From assembly GCA_016716765.1 (NCBI GenBank), contig JADJVA010000004.1, forward strand, positions 186,001-250,000: 64,000 nt of DNA, read 5' to 3'. A program made the position numbers and the translations under genes. The notes below the pieces were generated by a model that was not told the DNA's origin, made no database searches, and saw nothing but the letters and a program-made list of their open reading frames with translations. Numbering within the stretch: the stretch's first letter is position 1; each line of letters begins with the position of its first letter. The stretch is from Bdellovibrionales bacterium. Lineage in GTDB: Bacteria; Bdellovibrionota; Bdellovibrionia; Bdellovibrionales; UBA1609. This document shows, piece by piece, positions 16,834 through 26,599 of this stretch.

Positions 16834-18105
16834 ATGTTATTTGCAAAATCAGCTCAACGTCCTCCTGTTGACGCAATTATGGGATCTTATCTGAGAGAGA
16901 AAAGATCCCCCTATATTCATTTGAGCTGGATGATACATGGTCAATGTAATTATCGATGCTCTTATTGTCACAAAAACAATTGGGGTGGATCGAGCCGGCG
17001 CCTTGAATTTAATCATGCGATTTACTTTCTGGAGAGATTTCTTGAACATTACAAGGATCGTCGAATTGTTGTTTCCTTTAGTGGAGGTGAGCCAACGCTT
17101 TGGCCTCATTTTACAGAGCTTGTCGAGTGGCTTCATGTTCGCGGAATTTCAATGGGCCTCACGAGCAACGGATCGAGGGGGCTTTCATATTTCAAAGGGA
17201 TTGCGCCCCTATTGTCTTGGCTAAATTTGAGTTATCACCCAGAGTTTTCCCATGAGCAGCGTTTTATGGAGACAGTGATTGGGGCCTCTTTTTTTTGTGA
17301 TGTCAGAGTTCGCCTAATGATGCCAGTTGAACGTCGATTGTGGGATCGGTCAATTTCCTTTGGAGAGAAATTAAAGTCCGCTCTTGGATTTGGATCTTTG
17401 ACAACAATTGAATACGCTCCCATTTCTGAGGATTTTAGCGGTCTTCATGCTCGTCCGACAGAATACGCAACTGATCAGAAGGGTCGTTTTGAGGATCCCG
17501 TTTTCGCAGTGGGACCGGATCGTAAGTTCAAAGAAAGGGCCTCCATTGAGAATGTGGATGGGGGAATCGTTGGTGCCCCGAGAAAAATATTTGAACTGGA
17601 CGCCAATACTCTTCTCGCCCAGGGGCAAACCAATTTTATCGGATGGAAGTGTGAAATAGGACTTGAGCAGACTTTTATTGATTCATAAGGGAATGTACTT
17701 CGAGCTGGTTGTCGAGTTGGAGGAATAATCGGCCATATTTCGAATAAAAAAATTAAATTCCCAACCAGTGCTGTTCTCTGTTCAAAATCCTATTGTTATT
17801 GCGGGACGGATATTATCGCGACTAAATTTTCACCGAAGTGGATTCTCAGTCAGGATTTGGAATCGATACCACAGGGATTCGACGCCCCTGCGTATAAGGG
17901 AGTGGCATTTTTTCGATATTTTCATGCCCATGCGATGTCCAGAATCATTCATATTCTGAAATATTTTGCGTGGCCTTTGACAGTGAATTTTATACGTTCT
18001 ATTTTGGGACCTCGATTGACGCGAGCCCTGCGCTTCAAAGTGTGGCCCTGGATTTCAGATTCGTGGAAAATTATTGGTTATTCGCAGTTGTTTAAAAAGC
18101 CATAA
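16834..18105 (+). pseudogene. Radical SAM protein interrupted by an in-frame UAA codon
   Basis: The first 284 codons run from ATG 16834 (an alternative ATG at 16879 is possible) to TAA 17686-17688. They contain the [4Fe-4S]/SAM motif CNYRCSYC (Cys at positions 38, 42 and 45), the VSFSGGEPTLWP loop and LTSNGS. The same frame continues past the TAA with GNVLRAGCRVGGIIG and CSKSYCYCGTDIIATK, a Cys-rich tail usual for radical SAM proteins, and runs to 18105 with a hydrophobic C-terminal part. Normally residues like FIDxxGNVxRAGCR are continuous, so one C-to-T or G-to-T change in a CAA or GAA codon would explain the stop. Either a young pseudogene, a sequence error, or stop read-through. Substrate unknown. 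Confidence 0.75.
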
Positions 18106-18129
18106 CCCTGTTTATGGGTGTATGGCTTT
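18096..18129 (+). terminator. Hairpin terminator overlapping the radical SAM stop codon
   Basis: AAAGCCATA (18096-18104) pairs with TATGGCTTT (18121-18129), with an inner ACCC/GGGT stem. The A-run before and the T-run after are both short, so it could stop transcription from either side. It fits a gene end at 18105, supporting the view that the frame once ran through the UAA at 17686. Confidence 0.55.
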
Positions 18130-18342
18130 ACTACTGGTAGGGTAAACTCTGTAAGATTCCAGGTCATTTGGGAAGTAGCTGGAGGTGCAGGTCGTCTGAC
18201 TGCGACTACCGGGCGTATAGAATTAAATGCTGGAGAACAAGAAATTTCCATCAAGCTCAATGGAGAAAAATATCTTGATGGCAAATATTCCATAAAAGAA
18301 GGATTTCACAGTTGTAGTGTCTTGTCCACTCTCCAAAACTAG
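18118..18342 (+). CDS. Short frame, possible beta-sandwich domain fragment
   Basis: Encodes 74 residues from a GTG with no ribosome site. The stretch with TGRIELNAGEQEISIKL vaguely recalls a Calx-beta-like unit (alternating hydrophobic strands, then G-E). It has no signal peptide and ends four bases inside the convergent hflX gene. Most likely a leftover or chance frame; listed for completeness. Confidence 0.2.
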   Translation: MYGFTTGRVNSVRFQVIWEVAGGAGRLTATTGRIELNAGEQEISIKLNGEKYLDGKYSIKEGFHSCSVLSTLQN

Positions 18343-19598
18343 CGGGCTTTAACTAAAAAGCCCTGCCATTTGTGCAATTGATCTGGAGTGAGTTTGGCAA
18401 AACAGACGGTTCCTTGTGAATTGGGTTCGGTTCGATTGATCATGCTCTCTCGTCCCAATTCGTAAATGCGGTGTTCGTCAGAACGTGGAAAAAACAATTG
18501 GGTATCTGTGTGAAGTTTTCGAATTTGCTCGATCATTAAGGTGCGCAATTTTTCAATTCCTTCACCGGTCAGAGCACTCATGCAGACTCGTGGGTGTTCT
18601 TTGATTTGAAATTGGCGCTCAAAGGGAGATTTATCAGATTTGTTGAAAACATGTATGATGGGTTTGCTCTCCCAGCCGAATTCCTTAATGAGAGTGTGTA
18701 CGACATTCATTTGCGCTTGCATTTGATCACTGCTGAGATCAACAACGTGAATCAAAACATCGGCGTCCAGCGATTCTTCAAGTGTTGCCTTAAATGCTTC
18801 TATGAGCTCTGTCGGAAGCCGCCGAATGAAGCCCACTGTGTCGGTGACAACGGCATTTTTGATTTCGGGCAAATAGACTTTGCGAGTTGCGGGATCAAGG
18901 GTCGCAAAGGGTTGATCCTTGGTGAGCACTTTCGCATTGCAAAGTCGATTGAGCAGAGTGCTCTTTCCTGAGTTTGTGTATCCAATCAGAGCAAAACTCG
19001 GAATTTCAAACCGCTGCCGAGCGGCCCGGTATTGGGCGCGGCTCTTTGTGACGCTCTCCAATTTTTTTCGCAATTGTTTGATGCGATCATGGATGCGTCG
19101 CCGATCAATTTCTAAAGCGGTCTCTCCGGGGCCTCGCGTGCCGATCCCGCCTCCTTGCCGTGACAGAGATCCTTGCCAGGCTCCGACCATTCGAGGGAGT
19201 TGGTCCAGCATCTGTGCCAGTTCAACCTGAAGTTTGCCTTCATAGGTTTTGGCTCTCTGGGCAAAAATATCCAGAATGAGCTGCGTGCGATCAAGCACTC
19301 GAACTCCAATTTCTTTTTCTAGATTTCGGCCTTGAACTCCAGACAGGTGATGATCAATCACCACCAAATTCGCCCCTGAAGTTTCAACGAGATCCTTTAT
19401 TTCCGATACTTTTCCCGTTCCCAGAAGTGTTGCAGGATTGTATTGGGGAAGTGTTTGGGCCAGGGTTCCCACAACCTCTCCACCGGCCGCATAAACAAGT
19501 TCTTCAAGTTCAGCGAGGCTGTCTTTGAGCTCAACAAAGGAATCTGTTTTAAGTCCAATTCCGACGACGACGGCTTTTTCTTGCATTTGACCCGACAT
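18339..19598 (-). CDS. hflX: GTPase HflX
   Basis: Encodes 419 aa, a ribosome-associated GTPase that splits stalled or heat-damaged 70S ribosomes. The N-terminal HflX domain ends in a Gly-rich stretch (SRQGGGIGTRGPGE, about 145-160), followed by the coiled linker with LEIDRRRI. G-domain motifs are GYTNSGKS at 206-213 (G1), DTVGFI (G3) and NKSD (G4). Seven bases separate it from maeB upstream on the same strand, so it is probably the second gene of a maeB-hflX transcript. Confidence 0.95.
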   Translation of the reverse strand: MSGQMQEKAVVVGIGLKTDSFVELKDSLAELEELVYAAGGEVVGTLAQTLPQYNPATLLGTGKVSEIKDLVETSGANLVVIDHHLSGVQGRNLEKEIGVRVLDRTQLILDIFAQRAKTYEGKLQVELAQMLDQLPRMVGAWQGSLSRQGGGIGTRGPGETALEIDRRRIHDRIKQLRKKLESVTKSRAQYRAARQRFEIPSFALIGYTNSGKSTLLNRLCNAKVLTKDQPFATLDPATRKVYLPEIKNAVVTDTVGFIRRLPTELIEAFKATLEESLDADVLIHVVDLSSDQMQAQMNVVHTLIKEFGWESKPIIHVFNKSDKSPFERQFQIKEHPRVCMSALTGEGIEKLRTLMIEQIRKLHTDTQLFFPRSDEHRIYELGRESMINRTEPNSQGTVCFAKLTPDQLHKWQGFLVKAR

Positions 19599-19605
19599 AG
19601 GCAGT

Positions 19606-21891
19606 CTATTCTACTCCTTTAGCGAGGGCTTGGGACTCAAGGGCAGTCATGACTATCGTATTGACTATATCGTCAACAGAGCAAGTTCTCTGAAGTACAT
19701 TCGCTGCTTTTTTTATTCCCATGATAAAGGGGCCGAGAACTTCTCCTCCACCGAGTTGCTGAACCAGCTTATAACTGATGTTACTGGCGTCAAGATTTGG
19801 GAAAATGAGCACATTTGCCCCTCCCTTGATGTTGCTAAAGGGAAAGATTCTTTCCATGATATCTGGGTTGATCGCTGTATCTGCCTGCATTTCTCCGTCT
19901 ACGATGAGATCGGGGCACTTTTCCCTGACAAGTTCGGCAGCCTTTCGCATTTTTCGTGGGCTTTCCTTAGCCGCGGTAAAATTGGTAAAACTGAGCATGG
20001 CTATTCGCGGCTCAATTTTAAAATACTTGGCGACTCTTGCGGCGTGAATGGCGATGCTGGCCAATTGCTCGGCTGTTGGATCAATATTGATCGTCGTGTC
20101 AGCAAAGAAGATCATGCGGTCCTGCCAGAGGACGAAGTTGAGCCCCGAAATGGTCTGTCGTCGTCCGGTGCCGATAATTTCAAGAATGGGTCTCACACAT
20201 TCTGAATAGGGATGAGTAGCCCCAGAAACGAGGCCATCAACTTCACCGAGGGCGACCGCCATCGCTGAGAAATAGTAGGGATCGGAAACGAGTCTCTCGG
20301 CTTCGGCCATCATGACCCCTTTACGCAGGCGCAGTTCATAAAATCGATTAACAAATTCATCAAATCGGGGGTGTTTGTTGGGTTGCCAAATCGTAACTCC
20401 AGTCAGATTGTCGAGTTCCATTTCCTTTATTTTTTTGAGTATGGTTTCCTCGTAGCCGAGCAGGATGGGACGAATCACTTTCTCATTTTTGAGCATGTTA
20501 ATGGCTTTAAGAATTTTTGTGCTCGCTCCCTCGGGAAAGATGATTGTTGGGACCGGAACTTGGCGCTTTCGGGCATGTGTTTTAACTCGGTTCATATGTG
20601 AGCGAATAAAGCCTCGTCGGAGACTCTGCATGCTTTCAAGGCGAACCTTGTATTTCTTAAAATCTTCGATGGGCTTTCTTGTAACTCCAGATTCCATCGC
20701 AGCTCTTGCTACTGCGGGAGCCACTGTCGTCAAAACCCTGTTATCAAAAGGCTTAGGGATGATATATTCCGGGCCATAATGAAAGGTTTTGTTTGAGTAG
20801 GCGGCGGAGACGCTCTCCGGAACATCTTCGCGAGCAAGTTTCGCCAAAGCATGAACGGCTGCAATTTTCATTTCTTCATTGATGGTCGTCGCCTGAACAT
20901 CCAGGGCCCCTCTGAAAATCGAGGGAAATCCCAGTACATTATTCACCTGATTCGGAAAGTCACTCCGGCCAGTTGCCACAATGACGTCTGGTCTGGCCTC
21001 AAGAGCAAGGCGGGGATCAATTTCGGGAATCGGGTTGGCCATGGCAAAGACAATTGGATTGGGGGCCATGACCTTGAGCATATCGGGAGTGATAGCGCCG
21101 GCAACGCTGAGGCCAATAAAGCAATCAGCCCCATCGAGCGCTTCGGCAAGAGTTTTTCGTTCTGTATTGATCGCAAATTCCTCTTTGTAAGAGTTCATTC
21201 CTTCGGTGCGTCCCTTTCGGATGACACCTTTGGAGTCGCACATGATGATGTTTTCGCCCCTGACTCCCAAGCTCTTGAGCAACTTAGCACAAGCGATCGA
21301 AGCGGCGCCGGCTCCATTAAAAACAATTCTCGTTGATTGGAGCTCTCGTTTCGAAATATCACAGGCATTGATAAACGCTGCCGCCGTGATAATTGCTGTT
21401 CCATGCTGATCATCATGGAACACCGGAATCTGCAATTCTTTGCGGAGGCGTTCCTCAATGACAAAACACTCAGGTGCGGCGATGTCTTCGAGATTGATAC
21501 CGCCAAAAGTTGGTTCCAGGTTTTTAACCGTGGCAATAAAAGACTCCGTGTCCTTCGAATTGAGCTCAATGTCAAAGACGTCGATATTGGCGAATTGCTT
21601 AAAGAGAATTCCCTTTCCTTCCATCACAGGCTTTCCGGCCAAAGGACCGATGTCTCCGAGCCCTAACACGGCCGTTCCATTTGTGATCACTGCAACCAGG
21701 TTGCCTCGGATCGTGTATTTATACACGTCATCGGGGTTAAGAGCGATTGCTTTACATGGGGCCGCTACTCCCGGAGAATAGGCTAAAGATAGCGCGTATT
21801 CGGTGTTCACTGGCTTCGTGGACACCACTTCAATTTTGCCAGGGCTTCCTGCCGAATGATACTCCAAGGCTTCTTTATCGAGATTCTTCAT
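19606..21891 (-). CDS. maeB: NADP-dependent malic enzyme with C-terminal phosphotransacetylase-like domain
   Basis: Encodes 761 aa, the length of MaeB-type fused malic enzymes. The N-terminal malic domain has VSTKPVNTEYALSLAYSPGV and NGTAVLGLGDIGP; the NAD(P)-binding domain has IVFNGAGAASIACAKLL and CDSKGVI. From about residue 430 begins the phosphotransacetylase-like domain (FPEGASTKILKA, GLVSGATHPYSE, and a GGANVLIFPNLDASN segment). Converts malate to pyruvate with release of CO2 and NADPH; the PTA-like domain is usually regulatory (acetyl-CoA binding). Cytoplasmic. Confidence 0.95.
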   Translation of the reverse strand: MKNLDKEALEYHSAGSPGKIEVVSTKPVNTEYALSLAYSPGVAAPCKAIALNPDDVYKYTIRGNLVAVITNGTAVLGLGDIGPLAGKPVMEGKGILFKQFANIDVFDIELNSKDTESFIATVKNLEPTFGGINLEDIAAPECFVIEERLRKELQIPVFHDDQHGTAIITAAAFINACDISKRELQSTRIVFNGAGAASIACAKLLKSLGVRGENIIMCDSKGVIRKGRTEGMNSYKEEFAINTERKTLAEALDGADCFIGLSVAGAITPDMLKVMAPNPIVFAMANPIPEIDPRLALEARPDVIVATGRSDFPNQVNNVLGFPSIFRGALDVQATTINEEMKIAAVHALAKLAREDVPESVSAAYSNKTFHYGPEYIIPKPFDNRVLTTVAPAVARAAMESGVTRKPIEDFKKYKVRLESMQSLRRGFIRSHMNRVKTHARKRQVPVPTIIFPEGASTKILKAINMLKNEKVIRPILLGYEETILKKIKEMELDNLTGVTIWQPNKHPRFDEFVNRFYELRLRKGVMMAEAERLVSDPYYFSAMAVALGEVDGLVSGATHPYSECVRPILEIIGTGRRQTISGLNFVLWQDRMIFFADTTINIDPTAEQLASIAIHAARVAKYFKIEPRIAMLSFTNFTAAKESPRKMRKAAELVREKCPDLIVDGEMQADTAINPDIMERIFPFSNIKGGANVLIFPNLDASNISYKLVQQLGGGEVLGPFIMGIKKAANVLQRTCSVDDIVNTIVMTALESQALAKGVE

Positions 21892-22208
21892 GTGAAATCA
21901 TCTCCTCGCAATTTTAGCTAGAAACATTCCCTCAACCTTGTTCTTAAACTTTTCCAAAGTCAAATAGCCGCCCCAATGAGGCTCGGTTTTACCGAGAGTT
22001 TTCAGTGGGCCCGGAGCCCTGTTCTCATCGGATCAGATGACGGAGTGTGAAATGAAAAAAACCCCTTCACTCGCAAAAGTTGCCGCATCACATCAACCAA
22101 AGTTTCCCCCTCCCTAAGTTGACATCAATTGGACTTCCAGGGCACCTTTTCTACACGAGTGTCTCGAGTTTCATTATGCGTGAATTTGCCAAGTGGAGAC
22201 TTATTCCT
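21892..22208. promoter_or_regulatory. Divergent promoter region between maeB and the FadJ-type gene
   Basis: About 320 bases separate the two divergent starts. A GGGCCCGGAGCCC imperfect palindrome lies around 22008-22020. No strong -35/-10 pair can be named with confidence. A long frame extension of the downstream gene back to 22080 is judged non-coding. Confidence 0.4.
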
Positions 22209-24350
22209 ATGAGTATTCAAGAAAGTCTAAGAATTGTTCCCAAGAATTCAATTGCGATTATAGAATGGGACTTAGCGGGAGAAAAAGTAAATAAGCTTTC
22301 TACCCCCATCATGGCTCGTTTTAAAGAGCTGGTTGAAGAAATTCAGAATTCCTCTTTCAAGGCCGTCATTTTGATTTCAAAAAAGCCAAATATTTTTATC
22401 GCTGGTGCCGATATCGATGAAATCAAGAAATTGTCCACTCGCGAAGCCTTTATGGAGAAATTGGGGCCGGCCCATAAGTTGTTCAATCAACTGGAGGATC
22501 TGAAGATCCCTGTTATAGCAGCGGTGCATGGAGCCTGTATGGGAGGGGGCTGTGAACTCATCATGGCTTGTGATTATCGAATTGCGACCGATGATAAATC
22601 AACTAAGATTGGGCTTCCCGAAGTTCAGTTGGGGATTTTGCCCGGTTTTGGCGGATGTGTTCGTATGCCAAGAATTGTGGGACTTCAAGCTGCACTAGAT
22701 ATAATTCTAGCTGGAAAGTCAGTGGATGCCGGAAAAGCGAAGAAAATTGGTCTTGTCGATGAAGTGGTGGCCCCAGCAGAGCTTTTACAGAGGGCAGAAG
22801 CTTTGGCCCAAGAAATTGTCGAGGGAAAAAAAGGAAAGCGCTTGAAAGGTTTTCGATCCTGCGGATCCGTTGATTATCTACTGAACGGCCCCCTTAAGTC
22901 GGTTGTGTTTCATCAAGCAAAAAAGATGTTGTTACAGCAGACAAAGGGTTTTTATCCTGCTCCTTTGAAGGCTCTCGAAATCATTAAAAAGACTTATGGA
23001 TTGGCGGACAGGGACAGGGCACTCACAATTGAAGCAGAGGGCTTCTGTGATGTTGCGGTCACGAGTATCTCTAAAAATCTGATTGAACTTTATTACATGA
23101 CCGAAGCAATCAAAAAGCAAACGGGGGTCGCGCAGTCGATCAAGGGCCGCAAAGTCAAAAAGATGGCAGTTCTTGGAGCTGGTGTCATGGGCGGAGGAAT
23201 AGCTCAAGTTGCCGCGGATAAGGACATCGAAGTCCATATGAAAGACGTGAATCACGATGCCATCTCCCGTGGATTTAAACAGGCCCGCGACATTTGGAAA
23301 AAGCGAATGGACCGGAGGCGAATGGATAAATATGATTTCGAAAAAAAGATGGGGTTTATCAGCGGAACCTTAGATTATTCGGGTTTCAAGAATATGGACG
23401 TTGTCGTCGAAGCTATCGTTGAAGATATGGGAATTAAAAAGAGAGTTTTGGCAGAAGCAACTCAGCACTGTCGGCCCGATGTGATTTTGGCAACGAACAC
23501 CAGTTCTCTGAGCGTCAGCGAGATGGGAGCTGATCTTCCTCATCCCGAAAATTTTGTCGGAATGCATTTTTTTAATCCTGTGGACAAGATGCCACTGGTT
23601 GAAGTCATTCGCGGTCAAAAAACAAGTGATGAGGCCGTCGCCACTATTTTTGAGCTGTCTAAGACTTTGGGAAAAATGCCAGTTGTCGTAAAAGATGGCC
23701 CCGGTTTTCTTGTCAATCGACTCTTGCTGCCATGGATGAGTGAAGCCCTCTTTCTGCTAGAAGATGGAATGTCTGTCGAAAAGTTGGACCGCATTTTTAC
23801 CCATGAGTTTGGAATGCCCATGGGACCTTGTCGTTTGATGGACGAAGTGGGACTCGATGTGGGGATGAAGGTGTTGAAGATTTTTAAGCAGTCGTTTGGA
23901 GACCGCATAGAGGCCTCAAAGCTCGTTCAAAAAATTGAGGAATCAAAACGCCTGGGGCGCAAGGGTGGCTTGGGGTTTTATCGATACGATGAGCGAGGAA
24001 AAGAAATCGAAGTAGATAAGTCGATCTATCAGGTTTTGGGTTTGCCCTCTCCAACGGACAAACTCGAGAGCCAAGAAGTTATTGAACGCGGTCTATTTGT
24101 CATGATCAACGAAGCTGCCCTTGCTCTTATAGAAGATCGAATCGTGGAGAAGCCAGAGAATGTGGATTTGGCGATGATTATGGGCACCGGGTTCCCCCCT
24201 TTCCGTGGAGGTCTCTTGCGCTATGCGGACTCTCTTGGTTCGTCCTATGTGGTCCAGGAATTAGAGCTTTATGCGACTCGGTACGGGAAACGATTTGCGC
24301 CAACGCAGCCCTACCTCAACATAGCCAAGACAAATCGCACTTTCTACTAG
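22209..24350 (+). CDS. fadJ: Multifunctional enoyl-CoA hydratase / 3-hydroxyacyl-CoA dehydrogenase (FadJ/FadB type)
   Basis: Encodes 713 aa from ATG 22209 (GGAG 10 bases upstream), the usual length for FadJ. The N-terminal crotonase domain (about 1-190) has FIAGADIDEIK, HGACMGGGCELIMACDYR, and GLPEVQLGILPGFGG with the catalytic Glu residues. The dehydrogenase part begins with the NAD motif LGAGVMGGGIAQVAA at about residue 320, then NTSSLSVSEM, HFFNPVDKMPLVEV and KDGPGFLVNRLL with the catalytic His. The C-terminal half-domain repeats the helical dimer region. Performs two steps of fatty-acid beta-oxidation. No thiolase partner lies in the window. Confidence 0.92.
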   Translation: MSIQESLRIVPKNSIAIIEWDLAGEKVNKLSTPIMARFKELVEEIQNSSFKAVILISKKPNIFIAGADIDEIKKLSTREAFMEKLGPAHKLFNQLEDLKIPVIAAVHGACMGGGCELIMACDYRIATDDKSTKIGLPEVQLGILPGFGGCVRMPRIVGLQAALDIILAGKSVDAGKAKKIGLVDEVVAPAELLQRAEALAQEIVEGKKGKRLKGFRSCGSVDYLLNGPLKSVVFHQAKKMLLQQTKGFYPAPLKALEIIKKTYGLADRDRALTIEAEGFCDVAVTSISKNLIELYYMTEAIKKQTGVAQSIKGRKVKKMAVLGAGVMGGGIAQVAADKDIEVHMKDVNHDAISRGFKQARDIWKKRMDRRRMDKYDFEKKMGFISGTLDYSGFKNMDVVVEAIVEDMGIKKRVLAEATQHCRPDVILATNTSSLSVSEMGADLPHPENFVGMHFFNPVDKMPLVEVIRGQKTSDEAVATIFELSKTLGKMPVVVKDGPGFLVNRLLLPWMSEALFLLEDGMSVEKLDRIFTHEFGMPMGPCRLMDEVGLDVGMKVLKIFKQSFGDRIEASKLVQKIEESKRLGRKGGLGFYRYDERGKEIEVDKSIYQVLGLPSPTDKLESQEVIERGLFVMINEAALALIEDRIVEKPENVDLAMIMGTGFPPFRGGLLRYADSLGSSYVVQELELYATRYGKRFAPTQPYLNIAKTNRTFY

Positions 24351-24624
24351 AGTTTAGAAAATACAAGTGTTTTCAAATACTTAACTCGTTTGCTGGATCG
24401 GCCCGCCGACTCATAGAAACGGCTCTTTCTCGTGAGACCCTGTTAGCCAAACAGTGTGTAGGAATTGATCAGCTGTTGGACGAAAATGGAGTCAGAGCCC
24501 ATTTCAGTGGCCAGAGACTCATCTCAGCTCAAAAGTATCAAGAGAAGAGGGATATTTGGCCGGCACCTTCCTTGCCTTTATAGAAGCTGTGTTGACCCGA
24601 GAACATGGGTCGATGGAGTGAAAC

Positions 24625-25320
24625 ATGAGATTCTTTAAAAAATTTATTTTGGCTTTTATCGTGGCTGCTGTGGCATCTGGATGTGCAAAGAAGGATAAAC
24701 GTCAGCAGATTCGAGTGGGTCGCAATGCACGAGGGCCGAGCGAGATTACCGATCGAGGAGCGACGGATCAAAATGGTCAGCCTATAAAATACAATCCCTC
24801 CTCTGGAACATCCTGGGGAGAGATGACTGGCAGTCCTGAAAATGCCTTTCAGGATGCGATCTATTATTTGGTTTCTGCTTCAATTGATCCAAAAGAGCTG
24901 GGTACAGTGAGTGGCCGTTCTGGACAGAGCACGGGAGTTCGATTCTGGGGTTATGTCGAAACGGAGGCTTCATTTACAACAGGACCTTCCAATCAGCGTA
25001 TTCGTCGCGATGTTTCTGAAATTAGAATTTCGATATGGGATAGTTTTGCGGGAAAAACAGATGCTTCAGGAAATCTCATACCCGAATATCCCATCCATAT
25101 TCGCGGCTCTGCAGATGGATACGTTGAAGGCACGCGAGCAGTCATTACCTTTAGCGATTCGTACGGAAGCATTAAACTTGAGGGCACCATTGGCAAAGAT
25201 AATTTTCAAGGAGTTGTGAAATTTGATAATGCACGCTACTGGGATGGCGCGACTCCCGGAGCTGAGGGTACCATCGGAAGCTTTTCGGTGGCAACCTGTG
25301 GCTTTTTTAAATGTAATTGA
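24625..25320 (+). CDS. Predicted lipoprotein of unknown function
   Basis: Encodes 231 aa. The N terminus is a lipoprotein signal with lipobox VASGC (Cys20), followed by a charged linker. The rest is Gly/Ser/Thr-rich with alternating strands (for example VRFWGYVETEASF, IRISIWDSFAG, GTIGSFSVATCGFF), suggesting a small beta-rich domain with two late cysteines. ATG 24625 follows GGAG. The strong terminator just downstream marks it as a single-gene unit. No family recognised. Confidence 0.8.
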   Translation: MRFFKKFILAFIVAAVASGCAKKDKRQQIRVGRNARGPSEITDRGATDQNGQPIKYNPSSGTSWGEMTGSPENAFQDAIYYLVSASIDPKELGTVSGRSGQSTGVRFWGYVETEASFTTGPSNQRIRRDVSEIRISIWDSFAGKTDASGNLIPEYPIHIRGSADGYVEGTRAVITFSDSYGSIKLEGTIGKDNFQGVVKFDNARYWDGATPGAEGTIGSFSVATCGFFKCN

Positions 25321-25363
25321 GATTTGATGTAGAAATGTCCCTGTTCCTCCCCCCAACCCCTGG

Positions 25364-25409
25364 CCCTCGGAGACGGATAAGAAATATCCAATTTCTCCGA
25401 GGGTTTTTT
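25364..25409 (+). terminator. Strong intrinsic terminator
   Basis: A perfect 10-bp stem CCCTCGGAGA / TCTCCGAGGG (25364-25373 with 25394-25403) is followed directly by TTTTTT. Ends the lipoprotein transcript and isolates the next gene. Confidence 0.88.
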
Positions 25410-25446
25410 ATTGCTTCAGTGGATATCCAATTATAGCGTGCACGGA

Positions 25447-26556
25447 ATGAGTATCAATTTTCGCTTCGACCATAGCATGTTTCAAACCCTCGTAGGGGGA
25501 GTGCCTGCACTAGAGATTCAAACCCTCAACATCTCCAATGTTGAAGAGGCCAGACGATTCATATTGACTTACGGCTATGACATGAACAACGAGGTCCATC
25601 TAGATAATCTTTGGAAGTACTACAGGAGGGCGCTCAATTATCTTCGCACCTACCTTTTAAGGGATGATGAACAAATTCCTGAGATGCTGAGTGATCCAAA
25701 TCAATTGAAAGATCTCTCTTATCTTCTTATTTATGCTTCCACGCGAAACATTCAACACAACTCAGTCCAGGGTTGGGCCTGTGCAATCTTGAGAGTCATG
25801 CATGTTTTGGTGCACCTGGAGAACGATTTGTTTGCTCAGTTTTCCAAGGAGATTCAAGAACAAATACTCTCGCCTCTGCAGAATTGTGTCCATCGAGATC
25901 CAGTGAGTGGAGTGTGGCTTGGCGGCTCGAGTGACTCTGACAGGATCCGCCTTGATAAGTTTGTCGTGAAATCATTTAAGAGCATTGATTCTGCAGTTAA
26001 CAAACTTTTGGCAAAGCCAGGGGCGATTGCCTTTACGATATTGGACAAGTTAGGGGCTCGTTTTGTCACGCGCCATTTGTTTGATGCGTTTCGAGTTTTG
26101 AGATTTTTGAGCGACAATAATTTGGTGAATTTTGCTCATGTTATTTCTGAAGAGGCAAACAACACGCTTTATCCTCTCAATCTTTTTTTTGAGACAATGG
26201 AGACCTTGTCGAAGGGGAGCGATTCTTCTCTGGAGGAAATAGATAGAAGGCTTGCGGCCAAGTTGGAAGAGCCGGATCGTCATGCTGAATACAGAAAAAA
26301 ATTGAATATGTTCTCGAGCGGGAACTATCGCTTTTTAAAATTTATTACCCGCCGATTGATACGCATTGAAATTTCTGAAGGTGGAAAGCCAAGGCAGTTG
26401 AGTTTCTTTTATCCCTATGAAATTCAAATCCTCGATTACGGCACTTATCTACAAAATTTAAGTGGACCTTCTGCTCACGATCAGTATAAGTTGCGCCAAA
26501 AAGAGTTTGCTCGACGTCGAGTTTTAGGTTTTCTAGAAAAGTCGAAAGACGCGTGA
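25447..26556 (+). CDS. Conserved hypothetical protein (TIGR04552-like)
   Basis: Encodes 369 aa from ATG 25447; the frame can extend to a TTG at 25411, inside the terminator region, which is unlikely. The protein is soluble, mostly helical, rich in Asp/Leu/Arg, without signal peptide. Segments such as FILTYGYDMNN, LSYLLIYAS, QGWACAILRVMHVLVHLEND and IGTRLGT-like helices recall a conserved deltaproteobacterial family that I remember as TIGR04552, whose function is unknown. A HVLVHLEND His/Asp pattern could bind metal (speculative). Upstream of plsC on the same strand. Confidence 0.65.
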   Translation: MSINFRFDHSMFQTLVGGVPALEIQTLNISNVEEARRFILTYGYDMNNEVHLDNLWKYYRRALNYLRTYLLRDDEQIPEMLSDPNQLKDLSYLLIYASTRNIQHNSVQGWACAILRVMHVLVHLENDLFAQFSKEIQEQILSPLQNCVHRDPVSGVWLGGSSDSDRIRLDKFVVKSFKSIDSAVNKLLAKPGAIAFTILDKLGARFVTRHLFDAFRVLRFLSDNNLVNFAHVISEEANNTLYPLNLFFETMETLSKGSDSSLEEIDRRLAAKLEEPDRHAEYRKKLNMFSSGNYRFLKFITRRLIRIEISEGGKPRQLSFFYPYEIQILDYGTYLQNLSGPSAHDQYKLRQKEFARRRVLGFLEKSKDA

Positions 26557-26599
26557 GAGTTGACAGTTTTGTCTGGCAGAGCTGATCTGTTGACCAGCC

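Noticed and set aside
17686..17688. Selenocysteine or other recoding at the radical SAM stop
   Set aside because: The codon is UAA, not UGA, and the position in relatives is not a Cys; mutation or error is simpler.
22080..22208. 43-codon N-terminal extension of the FadJ-type protein
   Set aside because: The extension is not conserved in FadJ, and ATG 22209 has a ribosome site; the region is the divergent promoter.
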